Assembly: GCA_007131045.1 (NCBI GenBank)
Contig: SLRI01000644.1
Span: 1-6,385, forward strand
Length of the DNA stretch: 6,385 bases
From: Rhodospirillales bacterium
GTDB taxonomy: Bacteria > Pseudomonadota > Alphaproteobacteria > Geminicoccales > Geminicoccaceae
Reading direction: 5' to 3'
Each line of letters opens with the position of its first letter. Position 1 is the first letter of the stretch. Shown here piece by piece: positions 1 through 6,350 of this stretch. A program made the translations under genes and the position numbers. Under the pieces are notes generated by a model, which ran no database searches, was not told the DNA's origin, and worked only from the letters and a program-made list of their open reading frames with translations.

Positions 1-165
1 AAGCCCGGCGACAGCTTCGAGGCCGGCGACATCCTCTACGAGATCGAGACCGAGAAGGCGACCACCGAGGTCGAGGCACCGTGCGCCGGCAAGCTGGTCG
101 AGATCGTCGCCGACGTCGACGACATCGCCGAGGTCGGCGGGGTCGTCTGCAGGATCGAGCAGTAG
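1..165 (+). CDS. Lipoyl (biotinyl/lipoyl-type) carrier domain protein, 3' end only
   Basis: The visible 54 residues are the second part of a lipoyl domain and end in TAG at 163-165; the start lies outside the window. The stretch GDILYEIETEKATTEVEAP carries the classic ETEKA hairpin, in which the lysine (visible residue 19) is the expected lipoylation site. It is followed by the usual G-K-L pattern and a final V-C-R-I strand. In 2-oxoacid dehydrogenase complexes such a domain ferries the acyl group between E1, E2 and E3 in the cytoplasm. The protein ends four residues after the last strand, so no E2 acyltransferase domain follows, unlike ordinary E2 proteins where the lipoyl domain is N-terminal. 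It is therefore either a small stand-alone lipoyl protein (about 80 residues if only the fold is present) or a longer protein with a C-terminal lipoyl domain. Biotin carriers usually have a Met-Lys-Met core, which is absent, so lipoate is favoured. The domain call is firm; the parent protein is unknown. Confidence 0.5.
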   Translation, partial: KPGDSFEAGDILYEIETEKATTEVEAPCAGKLVEIVADVDDIAEVGGVVCRIEQ

Positions 166-200
166 GCTTCGCGGGCGAACGCGCGCGAGCCGTTCAACAG

Positions 201-205
201 GGAGG
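201..205 (+). promoter_or_regulatory. Shine-Dalgarno that fixes the dctP start
   Basis: GGAGG lies 8 bases before the ATG at 214. The in-frame ATG at 247 (residue 12) has only weak purine context, so the upstream start is preferred even though both would leave the Tat signal intact. Confidence 0.5.
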
Positions 206-213
206 AAAGAACG

Positions 214-1341
214 ATGATCCGTAACCGGACCGGCATCGAGCGGACCATGGCCAAGCAGGGGCTCGATCGGCGCAGCGTCGTCAAGGCTGGCATGGTGGGT
301 GGCCTTTCGCTGGCGGCGATCGGCACCGCGCTCGCGCGGAGCGCCGGGGCGCAGCAGGGCCAGTACCGGTTCCGCCTGCAATCGTTCCTCGGCCCCGGCT
401 GGGCCGAATGGGAGGAAATGATCCCGACCTATATCCAGCGGGTGCGCGAGGCCTCGGGCGGGGCGATCGAGATCACCGCCTTCCCGCCGGGTGCCCTGGT
501 CCCCACCTTCGAGCTCCTGGACGCGGTCGAGCGCCGGGTCGTCGACATCGCCTATTCCGCCCAGGTCTACTGGCGCGGCTCGATGCCGTTCACCGAGTGG
601 ACCTGGGGCATCCCCTTCTATTTCGACATCGTCGACCACTACGACTACCTCTGGTGGGAGGCCGGGCTTTTGGACCTCACCCGCGAGGCCTTCGCCGAGC
701 GCAACGTCTTCTTCATCGCACCGGTCTATTCGGACGAGTGGGGCTCGACCATGTCGACCTCGCCGATCCGCCGGCTCAGCGACTTCGAGGGCAAGACCAT
801 CCGAAGCTCCGGTATCGGCGGCGCGATCTGGGCGAGCCAGGGGGCCAGCATCGTCACCATGCCGGGCGAGGAGCTCTATACCGCCCTCTCGACCGGCGTG
901 CTCGACGCCGTCAACTGGGGCTCGCCCTACGGCATGATCGCCACCAAGCTCGAAGAGGTCGCCAAGTACTATCTCGGCCCGTCGCTGATCGCCTACGACG
1001 CCGAGGACATGTTCATCAACATGGACGCCTATGAGGAGCTGCCGGGCGAGATGCAGGAGGCGCTGGTGCTGGCGACCCGGGTATTCGCGCTCGAGCGGGC
1101 ATCGAAGTCGACCTACGCCAGTGCCCAGGCCTTCCAGACCATGGCCGATGCCGGGGTCGAGGTGAACGTGCTGCCGGGCGAGGACATCGAGGAGATCGAC
1201 CGGCTGGTCGACGAGCTGCTGCCGCAACACGTCCAGGACGACGAGTACTCGCAGCGCGCCATCTCGATCATCAACGAGGTGCGCGACACGCTCCGGCAAC
1301 GGCCGGCCAACTTCCCGATCGCCGTGCCGCGGCTGGGCTAG
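214..1341 (+). CDS. dctP: TRAP transporter solute-binding protein (DctP family, TakP-like), Tat-exported
   Basis: This 375-residue protein is the periplasmic receptor of a TRAP transporter: it captures a small organic acid and hands it to the membrane subunits encoded just downstream. The N-terminus holds a twin-arginine signal (D-R19-R20-S-V-V-K), a hydrophobic stretch at about 25-41 and a likely cleavage site after A-G-A46, so export of the folded protein is expected. The mature part has the DctP layout: an early strand YRFRLQSF (51-58), the FPPGALVP segment near 90-97, the LSDFEGKTIRSSG segment with the carboxylate-binding arginine at Arg197, and the G-V-L-D-A-V-N-W segment at 228-235. The R-x-x-G-x-G-G pattern after Arg197 and the DAxxW-G-x-P-Y pattern resemble TakP, the 2-oxo acid receptor, rather than classic C4-dicarboxylate DctP. 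The residue before the tryptophan is Asn234, where from memory TakP has a glutamate that helps bind the ligand-associated cation, so the ligand may differ. The gene symbol is only the family name; the substrate is not known. Confidence 0.5.
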   Translation: MIRNRTGIERTMAKQGLDRRSVVKAGMVGGLSLAAIGTALARSAGAQQGQYRFRLQSFLGPGWAEWEEMIPTYIQRVREASGGAIEITAFPPGALVPTFELLDAVERRVVDIAYSAQVYWRGSMPFTEWTWGIPFYFDIVDHYDYLWWEAGLLDLTREAFAERNVFFIAPVYSDEWGSTMSTSPIRRLSDFEGKTIRSSGIGGAIWASQGASIVTMPGEELYTALSTGVLDAVNWGSPYGMIATKLEEVAKYYLGPSLIAYDAEDMFINMDAYEELPGEMQEALVLATRVFALERASKSTYASAQAFQTMADAGVEVNVLPGEDIEEIDRLVDELLPQHVQDDEYSQRAISIINEVRDTLRQRPANFPIAVPRLG

Positions 1342-1374
1342 GCGCGAAGCGGCAAAGGGTGTGAGCGGCCCGCG

Positions 1375-1404
1375 CGACCGCCGGCCGGACCCGGCCGGCG
1401 GTCG
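1375..1404 (+). promoter_or_regulatory. Perfect 14-bp inverted repeat between dctP and dctQ
   Basis: CGACCGCCGGCCGG at 1375-1388 is exactly repeated in reverse complement at 1391-1404 with two bases between. In RNA this would form a very stable G/C hairpin, with a loop of 4-6 bases once the innermost pairs open. It starts 33 bases after the dctP stop and ends about 28 bases before the dctQ Shine-Dalgarno. No run of T follows, so it is not a typical intrinsic terminator. In binding-protein transport operons, hairpins at this place are known to protect the upstream mRNA or cause partial termination, giving more receptor than permease. That role here is inferred. Confidence 0.5.
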
Positions 1405-1432
1405 GTTGCCGCCCGGCCGACGCCGAGCCTGA

Positions 1433-1438
1433 GGGAGG
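1433..1438 (+). promoter_or_regulatory. Shine-Dalgarno that fixes the GTG start of dctQ
   Basis: GGGAGG sits 8 bases before the GTG at 1447. This supports a GTG initiation codon and a separate ribosome entry for dctQ after the hairpin. Confidence 0.5.
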
Positions 1439-1446
1439 CCTTCGCC

Positions 1447-1977
1447 GTGCAGCTCCTGGCAACGCTGGTGCGCGCCATCGACCGGTTCAACGCCACGGTC
1501 GGCCGGGCCGTCGCCTGCATCATCCTGATCATGATCGCCGTCGTCATCTTCGAGGTGGTGATGCGCTACGGCTTCAGGGCCCCGACCCAGTGGGCCAACG
1601 AGCTCACCACCTACATCTTCGCCGGCTACATCTTCCTCGGCGCCGGCTACACGCTGCTCTACCGCGACCACGTCAACATGGACGTGGTCTATGCCAGCCT
1701 GTCCAGACGCACGCGGGCCGTGCTCGACGTGCTGACCGCCGGCTTCGCCTTTCTCTACTGCTATATCCTCGTCAGCACCGGCTGGGAGGCCGCCTGGGGC
1801 GCCTTCCTCTCCGGCCGGACCACCGGCACGGACTGGAACCCGCCGCTCTACCCGGCGCTCGTCCTGTTGCCGATCGGCGCCGGCCTCCTGCTGCTCCAAC
1901 TCTTCGCCAAGTTCGTCCGCGATCTCTTTTGCGCGGTCACCGGCCGCGAGCTCGTCGAGGACGGCGAAGCGCCATGA
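1447..1977 (+). CDS. dctQ: TRAP transporter small transmembrane subunit (DctQ family)
   Basis: This 176-residue inner-membrane protein is the small subunit of the TRAP permease. It packs against the large subunit and helps dock the loaded binding protein. Four hydrophobic helices are visible at about 20-40, 52-72, 90-112 and 134-156, the standard DctQ topology. Two family signatures are present: the R-x-x-F-R-A-P-T-Q-W-A-N-E-L segment (40-53) at the start of helix 2 and the D-H-V-N-M-D-V segment (74-80) just after it. Length and helix count are normal for a separate DctQ, in contrast to TRAP systems where Q and M are fused. Translation starts at GTG. The stop overlaps the dctM start in an ATGA arrangement at 1974-1977, which implies translational coupling and equal production of the two membrane subunits. 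The family call is firm; the symbol is generic. Confidence 0.5.
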   Translation: MQLLATLVRAIDRFNATVGRAVACIILIMIAVVIFEVVMRYGFRAPTQWANELTTYIFAGYIFLGAGYTLLYRDHVNMDVVYASLSRRTRAVLDVLTAGFAFLYCYILVSTGWEAAWGAFLSGRTTGTDWNPPLYPALVLLPIGAGLLLLQLFAKFVRDLFCAVTGRELVEDGEAP

Positions 1978-3287
1978 GCATCGAGCTCATCTCCCTCCTC
2001 CTCTTCGGCGGCCTTCTGCTCCTCCTCGTCTCCGGCCTGCCGCTGGTCTTCGCGCTCGGCAGCGTCGCGATCATCGGCACCTACTACCTCTGGGGGCCGA
2101 ACGCGCTCTTCTTGGCGGCGATCCGCACCTTCGACAGTGCCAAGAGCTTCGTGCTGCTGGCCATTCCGATGTTCATCTTCATGGGCTGCATGCTCGATCG
2201 ATCCGGCATCGCCCGCGACCTCTACGAGATGATCTTCAAATGGCTGAGCGCGGTGCGCGGCGGGCTCGCCGCCGGCACGGTGATCATCTGCACGATCTTC
2301 GCGGCCCTGGTCGGTGTCAGTGGGGCCGCCACCGTCACCATGGCGCTGATCGCCCTGCCGTCGATGCTGGCCTACGGCTACGACAAGCGGCTGGCGATCG
2401 GCTGCATCGCCGGCGGTGGGGCCTTGGGCGTGCTGATCCCGCCGAGCGTGCTCTTGATCGTGCTCGGCCTCTTCACCAACACCTCGATCGGCCAGCTCTT
2501 TGCCGCGGGCCTGCCGGCGGGCGGCATCATCGTCCTTTTGTTCCTCGCCTACATCCTGATCCGCTCCTGGCTGCAGCCGGAGCTGGCACCCGCGGTCGCG
2601 GTCGAGGATCGGGCGACCTGGCGGGAATGCTTCGTCTCGCTGCGCAACGTGGTCCTGCCCATCGCCCTCGTCGTCGTCGTGCTCGGCAGCATCATCGGCG
2701 GCATCGCCACCCCGAGCGAGGCGGCGAGCGTGGGTGCGGTCGGCAGCATGCTCTGCGCCGCCGTCTACCGGCAGCTGACCTGGCGCAACATCCTCGATTC
2801 CGCCTACACCACCTTGCGGCTGAGCTGCATGGTGATGTGGATCCTGTTCGCCGCCTCGATTTTCACCGCCCTCTATTCGGCGGTGGGCGCCGAAGGCCTG
2901 GTGCGCAGCATTCTCGGGCAGATGCCGGGCGGGCGCTGGGGGGTGATCATCAGCATGCAGATCATCTGGCTGATCATGGGCGCCTTCCTCGATCCCATCG
3001 GCATCATGATGATCACCGCCCCGCTGTTCTTCCCGATCGCCGTGGGCCTCGGCTTCGATCCGGTCTGGTTCGGGATCGTCTTCATCATCAACATGGAGAT
3101 GGCGTTCTTGACCCCGCCCTTCGGCTTCAACCTCTTCTACATCAAGGGCGTCGCACCCAAGGATGTCAGCATGCTCGACATCTACCGCTCGGTCGCCCCG
3201 TTCGTCATGCTGCAGGCCCTGGCGCTGGCCATCGTCATGGCCTTCCCCGGCAGCGTGCTCTGGCTGCCCACCATGCTGTTCCGCTAG
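1974..3287 (+). CDS. dctM: TRAP transporter large transmembrane subunit (DctM family)
   Basis: This 437-residue protein is the transport subunit of the TRAP system. It uses the sodium gradient, as in characterised members, to move the acid released by the binding protein into the cytoplasm by an elevator mechanism. It is hydrophobic along nearly its whole length. The family landmarks occur in order: A-I-P-M-F-I-F-M-G (63-71), the first re-entrant hairpin V-S-G-A-A-T-V (115-121), G-V-L-I-P-P-S (152-158), A-T-P-S-E-A-A (245-251), G-A-F-L-D-P-I-G (336-343) and the hallmark T-P-P-F-G-F-N-L-F (380-388) of the second hairpin. The length is typical for DctM. The start is the ATG inside the ATGA overlap with dctQ; the reading frame is open further upstream, but that part has no DctM character. 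There is no sign of frameshift or truncation. Substrate specificity rests mainly with the binding protein, so it cannot be read from here. Confidence 0.5.
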   Translation: MSIELISLLLFGGLLLLLVSGLPLVFALGSVAIIGTYYLWGPNALFLAAIRTFDSAKSFVLLAIPMFIFMGCMLDRSGIARDLYEMIFKWLSAVRGGLAAGTVIICTIFAALVGVSGAATVTMALIALPSMLAYGYDKRLAIGCIAGGGALGVLIPPSVLLIVLGLFTNTSIGQLFAAGLPAGGIIVLLFLAYILIRSWLQPELAPAVAVEDRATWRECFVSLRNVVLPIALVVVVLGSIIGGIATPSEAASVGAVGSMLCAAVYRQLTWRNILDSAYTTLRLSCMVMWILFAASIFTALYSAVGAEGLVRSILGQMPGGRWGVIISMQIIWLIMGAFLDPIGIMMITAPLFFPIAVGLGFDPVWFGIVFIINMEMAFLTPPFGFNLFYIKGVAPKDVSMLDIYRSVAPFVMLQALALAIVMAFPGSVLWLPTMLFR

Positions 3288-3394
3288 AATTTGCCGCTTT
3301 CCGCCTCGCCTCGGGTCGCCATGACCGCCTCGCTGGGGTAAACAGCGGCTGCCTGCCCGGGGCCGGGCGGGCACCGTGTTGGCCGAAGATTGCT

Positions 3395-3401
3395 GGGGGG
3401 A
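3395..3401 (+). promoter_or_regulatory. Purine-rich ribosome site choosing the glcB ATG
   Basis: GGGGGGA lies 3 bases before the ATG at 3405, a short but usable spacing. The in-frame TTG at 3390 would add only five residues and has a weaker site in front, so the ATG is preferred. Confidence 0.5.
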
Positions 3402-3404
3402 ACG

Positions 3405-5576
3405 ATGACGGGATCGACCGGGGCGCCGGAGATGGTGGCGCGTGGCGAGCTGCGGGTGGCGGCCGAGCTCGCGGCCTTTTTGGAGAACGAGGCGCTGCCG
3501 GGCACCGGCGTGGACGAAGCCGCCTTCTGGCAGGGCTTCTCCGACCTCGTGCACGACCTCGCACCGCGCAACGCCGCACTGCTGAAGCGGCGCGAGGAGC
3601 TGCAGGCGGCGATCGACGCCTGGCATGTCGAGCAGCGGGGCCGGCCGCACGACCACGAGGCCTACAAGGCGTTTTTGGCCGAGATCGGCTACCTGGTGCC
3701 CGAGGGCGGCGACTTCGCCATCGAGACCGCGAACGTCGACCCGGAGATCGCGACCGTTCCGGGACCGCAGCTGGTGGTCCCCGTCACCAATGCGCGCTAC
3801 GCGCTCAATGCCGCCAACGCCCGCTGGGGCAGCCTCTATGACGGGTTCTACGGCACCGATGCGATGGGCAGCCCGCCGCCCGCCGGCGGCTACGACCGCG
3901 GCCGCGGCGCCAGGGTGGTGGCCCGGGCCCGAGTGTTCCTCGACGAGGCGTTCCCGCTCGCCGGCACCAGCCATGCCGACGCCCGGCGCTACCACGTCCA
4001 GGGCGGGGCACTCCTGGTCGACGACCTGCCGCTGCTCGAGCCCGAGAAGTTCGTCGGCTATCGCGGCCATCCGAGGGCACCCTCGGCGGTCCTGCTGCGC
4101 AATCACGGGCTGCACGTCGAGCTGGTGTTCGACCGCACCCACCCGATCGGCGCCCGCGACCAGGCCGGCCTCGCCGACATCCGGCTGGAGAGTGCCGTCA
4201 CCGCGATCATGGATTGCGAGGATTCGGTCGCCTGCGTCGATGCCGAGGACAAGGTCATTGCCTATCGCAACTGGCTCGGCCTGATGCAGGGCGATCTCGC
4301 CGCCAACTTCGAGAAGGGCGGCCAGGAGGTGGCCCGCCGGCTCGACCCGGATCCGGTGTTCAAGGGGCCGGGCGGCGGCGAGATCGCCATCAAGGGCCGG
4401 GCCTTGATGCTGGTCCGCAATGTCGGCCACCTGATGACCAATCCCGCCATCCGTGACCGGGACGGGAACGAGGTCTTCGAGGGCCTGATGGACGCGATGA
4501 TCACCGTGGCCATCGCCATGCACGACCTGAAGAAGACCGAGGGGCCGAGAAACTCGGTCACGGGCTCGGTCTACGTGGTGAAGCCCAAGATGCACGGGCC
4601 CGACGAGGTGGCCTTCGCCGACGAGACCCTGACCCGGGTCGAAGCCGTCCTGGGCCTGCCCCGCTACACGGTCAAGCTCGGCATCATGGACGAGGAGCGG
4701 CGAACCAGCGTCAACCTGAAGGAGTGCATCCGTGCCGCGACGCACCGCTGCGCCTTCATCAACACCGGCTTTCTCGACCGCACCGGCGACGAGATCCACA
4801 CCTCGATGGAGGCGGGCCCGTTCAGCCGCAAGGACTTCATCAAGCGCAAGGCCTGGATCACCGACTACGAGAACCTCAACGTCGATATCGGCCTGGAATG
4901 CGGCCTTTCCGGCAAGGCGCAGATCGGCAAGGGCATGTGGGCGATGCCGGACCGCATGGCGGCGATGCTGGAGACCAAGATCGAGCACCCCAAGGCCGGC
5001 GCCAACTGTGCCTGGGTCCCGAGCCCGACCGCGGCCACCCTGCACGCCCTGCACTACCACAAGGTCGACGTCTTCGCCGTGCAGGCGGCGCTGGCGAAGG
5101 CCGGCCGGCGGGGGCATGTGGACGGCCTTCTGGAGATCCCGGCGGCCCGCTTCAGGAAGTGGTCGAAGGCGCAGATCCGCCGCGAGGTCGAGAATAACGC
5201 CCAAGGCATCCTGGGCTATGTGGTGCGCTGGATCGACCAGGGGGTGGGCTGCTCGAAAGTGCCCGACATCAACGACGTGGGCCTGATGGAAGACCGCGCC
5301 ACCTGCCGCATCTCGGCCCAGCACATCGCCAACTGGCTGCACCACGGCGTGGTCAGCCGCGACGAGGTGATGGCGATCATGCGCCAGATGGCCGAGATCG
5401 TCGACCGCCAGAACAAGGACGATCCCGCCTACCGCCCGATGGCCCCGAGCTTCGACGGCATCGCCTTTAAGGCCGCCTCCGACCTCGTCTTCGAAGGCAC
5501 CAGGCTTCCCTCCGGCTACACCGAACCCGTCCTCCACGCCCGAAGGCTCGAGTTCAAAGCGGCAACCCGAAGATAA
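3405..5576 (+). CDS. glcB: Malate synthase G
   Basis: This 723-residue cytoplasmic enzyme condenses acetyl-CoA with glyoxylate to form (S)-malate and CoA, the second step of the glyoxylate route and the entry point for glycolate-derived glyoxylate. The length equals that of E. coli GlcB, which supports the ATG chosen. Key residues are in place: Arg338 in L-V-R-N-V-G-H-L-M (binds glyoxylate), Glu430 in G-I-M-D-E-E-R-R-T-S and Asp458 in F-L-D-R-T-G-D-E-I-H-T (magnesium ligands), and the catalytic base Asp630 in L-M-E-D-R-A-T. Cys616 in the G-C-S-K-V-P-D-I motif is also conserved. The layout follows isoform G: an N-terminal helical clasp (about the first 100 residues), a TIM barrel interrupted by an alpha/beta insert (roughly 135-265), and a C-terminal helical plug (about 590 onward) carrying the base. 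No cysteine follows residue 634, so a second reactive cysteine near the C-terminus, as I recall from E. coli, is missing. The 117-bp spacer after dctM shows no convincing promoter or terminator, so cotranscription is possible but unproven. Confidence 0.5.
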   Translation: MTGSTGAPEMVARGELRVAAELAAFLENEALPGTGVDEAAFWQGFSDLVHDLAPRNAALLKRREELQAAIDAWHVEQRGRPHDHEAYKAFLAEIGYLVPEGGDFAIETANVDPEIATVPGPQLVVPVTNARYALNAANARWGSLYDGFYGTDAMGSPPPAGGYDRGRGARVVARARVFLDEAFPLAGTSHADARRYHVQGGALLVDDLPLLEPEKFVGYRGHPRAPSAVLLRNHGLHVELVFDRTHPIGARDQAGLADIRLESAVTAIMDCEDSVACVDAEDKVIAYRNWLGLMQGDLAANFEKGGQEVARRLDPDPVFKGPGGGEIAIKGRALMLVRNVGHLMTNPAIRDRDGNEVFEGLMDAMITVAIAMHDLKKTEGPRNSVTGSVYVVKPKMHGPDEVAFADETLTRVEAVLGLPRYTVKLGIMDEERRTSVNLKECIRAATHRCAFINTGFLDRTGDEIHTSMEAGPFSRKDFIKRKAWITDYENLNVDIGLECGLSGKAQIGKGMWAMPDRMAAMLETKIEHPKAGANCAWVPSPTAATLHALHYHKVDVFAVQAALAKAGRRGHVDGLLEIPAARFRKWSKAQIRREVENNAQGILGYVVRWIDQGVGCSKVPDINDVGLMEDRATCRISAQHIANWLHHGVVSRDEVMAIMRQMAEIVDRQNKDDPAYRPMAPSFDGIAFKAASDLVFEGTRLPSGYTEPVLHARRLEFKAATRR

Positions 5577-5702
5577 CGGAGGGCTCGGTTGGAGACCCTT
5601 GCGGCGGTTCGGGTTCCTCGTGACGTCGTCGAGCGTTTTCTTACCTTGGGTCTGGCGTCGAATGAGCGATGTCGGATCGAACTGCCATATGAGAAAACTC
5701 CC

Positions 5703-6269
5703 ATGCGCACCAATTCGCTACTGCTCGGAGCTGCGTGCCTGAGTTTCTGCGCCTGCGCCGTCGCGGAGCCTGGTCCCTTGCCGGCGCGGCCGCATGTCCA
5801 AGTGCCAAAGGAGGTTACGAGCGTACCCGCGGAGGGGCTCGTCGGCATCTGGAGCTGCCGCGAGCTGAACCCGTTTCCCGACCAGGCGCCCGTATTGACC
5901 CGGTTGGAGCTGGCACCCGACGGTCGGCTGAAGAGGGAGCGAATGATGTTGATGGAGGAAGAAGCGCCGCGCGAGCTGGACCTCGTCATCGTGTTGGAGG
6001 GCAGGTGGCAGGTCGACAGCGACCGAATCATCGCGAGCGGTATCCAGGGGTCGGCGCGGCCCGCCCTGGGCGGCGAAGCCGACGAGGCACCGTCTTCGAT
6101 GGATGACGTGCTCGACGCTTTCGCCCGGCAGGCGGAGGAGGTTCCCCTCGAGATCTTCCAGCTGAGCACGGACGAACTGGTCATGCGCGAGAACGACCCG
6201 GAAGCGCCGTTCCTCGATTGCGCTCGTGTGCCGGTCTCAGACCGCTCGGCGTTGCCGCCAAGCTGTTGA
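5703..6269 (+). CDS. Small exported protein of unknown function
   Basis: I do not recognise the family of this 188-residue protein. It begins with a short signal peptide (M-R-T-N-S-L-L-L through A-V-A21) and a good signal peptidase I site before Glu22. The cysteines at 16 and 18 do not make a proper lipobox, so a soluble periplasmic protein is likelier than a lipoprotein. The mature part opens with a proline-rich stretch, then L-V-G-I-W-S-C (46-52), then strand-like segments (T-R-L-E-L-A-P-D-G-R-L, 66-76; G-R-W-Q-V-D-S-D-R-I-I, 100-110) that suggest a small beta-rich fold with G-x-W repeats. An acidic loop (about 123-148) follows, and L-D-C-A-R-V (171-176) closes it. Cys52 and Cys173 could form a disulfide. 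The start at 5703 is chosen because the signal peptide begins there; the frame is open back to a TTG at 5589, but that part does not look coding. The ribosome site is weak. Codon use is less G/C-biased than in the neighbours (GGA, GCT, AGT, CCA, GTA and CGA occur). Confidence 0.5.
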   Translation: MRTNSLLLGAACLSFCACAVAEPGPLPARPHVQVPKEVTSVPAEGLVGIWSCRELNPFPDQAPVLTRLELAPDGRLKRERMMLMEEEAPRELDLVIVLEGRWQVDSDRIIASGIQGSARPALGGEADEAPSSMDDVLDAFARQAEEVPLEIFQLSTDELVMRENDPEAPFLDCARVPVSDRSALPPSC

Positions 6270-6274
6270 ATTTA

Positions 6275-6350
6275 TGGTGGAGCCGATCGGGATCGAACCG
6301 ACGACCTCCTGAATGCCATTCAGGCGCTCTCCCAGCTGAGCTACGGCCCC
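6275..6350 (-). tRNA. tRNA-Ala (anticodon GGC)
   Basis: Read on the minus strand, this 76-base segment folds as a complete cloverleaf. The acceptor arm is GGGGCCG with CGGCTCC, the D arm GCTC with GAGC, the anticodon arm CCTGA with TCAGG, and the T arm GTCGG with CCGAT around the TTCGATC loop. The anticodon GGC is at 6317-6315 and reads the alanine codon GCC, a heavily used codon in this genome. The acceptor stem has the G3-U70 wobble pair that alanyl-tRNA synthetase recognises, which independently confirms alanine identity. The 3' ACCA is encoded in the DNA. The gene faces the exported-protein gene tail to tail with 5 bases between, so its transcript must end inside that reading frame. Only 35 bases upstream of the 5' end are visible, and no promoter can be made out in them. 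Confidence 0.5.

Noticed and set aside
1590..1973. An in-frame upstream extension of dctM overlapping dctQ.
   Set aside because: The extension is Arg/His/Pro-rich with no membrane character and is the shadow of dctQ. The ATG at 1974 in the ATGA overlap gives a normal-length DctM.
3355..3368. A short inverted repeat, GCCCGG and CCGGGC, in the dctM-glcB spacer.
   Set aside because: Six pairs with a two-base gap are expected by chance in such GC-rich DNA, and no T-run follows.
2240..3841. A 533-codon plus-strand frame across dctM and the start of glcB.
   Set aside because: It is Arg/Gly/His-rich out-of-frame translation of dctM and glcB, both of which have unmistakable family motifs in their own frames.
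1848..5537. A 1229-codon open frame on the minus strand opposite dctM and glcB.
   Set aside because: It lies in exact codon register opposite dctM and glcB, which share the same phase. A stop there needs a TTA, CTA or TCA sense codon, and these are nearly absent in such GC-rich genes. The translation is low-complexity, rich in His, Asp, Arg, Gly and Ala, with no recognisable domain. The plus-strand genes fully explain the DNA.
5617..5642. A terminator-like element after glcB: CTC and GAC pairing with GTC and GAG, then CGTTTTCTT.
   Set aside because: The stem is only six pairs with a two-base bulge and a three-base loop. The T-run is the only good part, so I do not call it a terminator.
5662..5742. 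A short out-of-frame ATG reading frame in front of the exported-protein gene, a possible leader peptide.
   Set aside because: It has no ribosome site, is short and without motif, and overlaps the better-supported signal peptide of the next gene.
5516..6184. A 222-codon minus-strand frame opposite the exported-protein gene.
   Set aside because: It is Ser/Arg-rich with no motif, and it crosses the end of glcB. The plus-strand frame has a proper signal peptide and a structured-looking sequence, so it is preferred.
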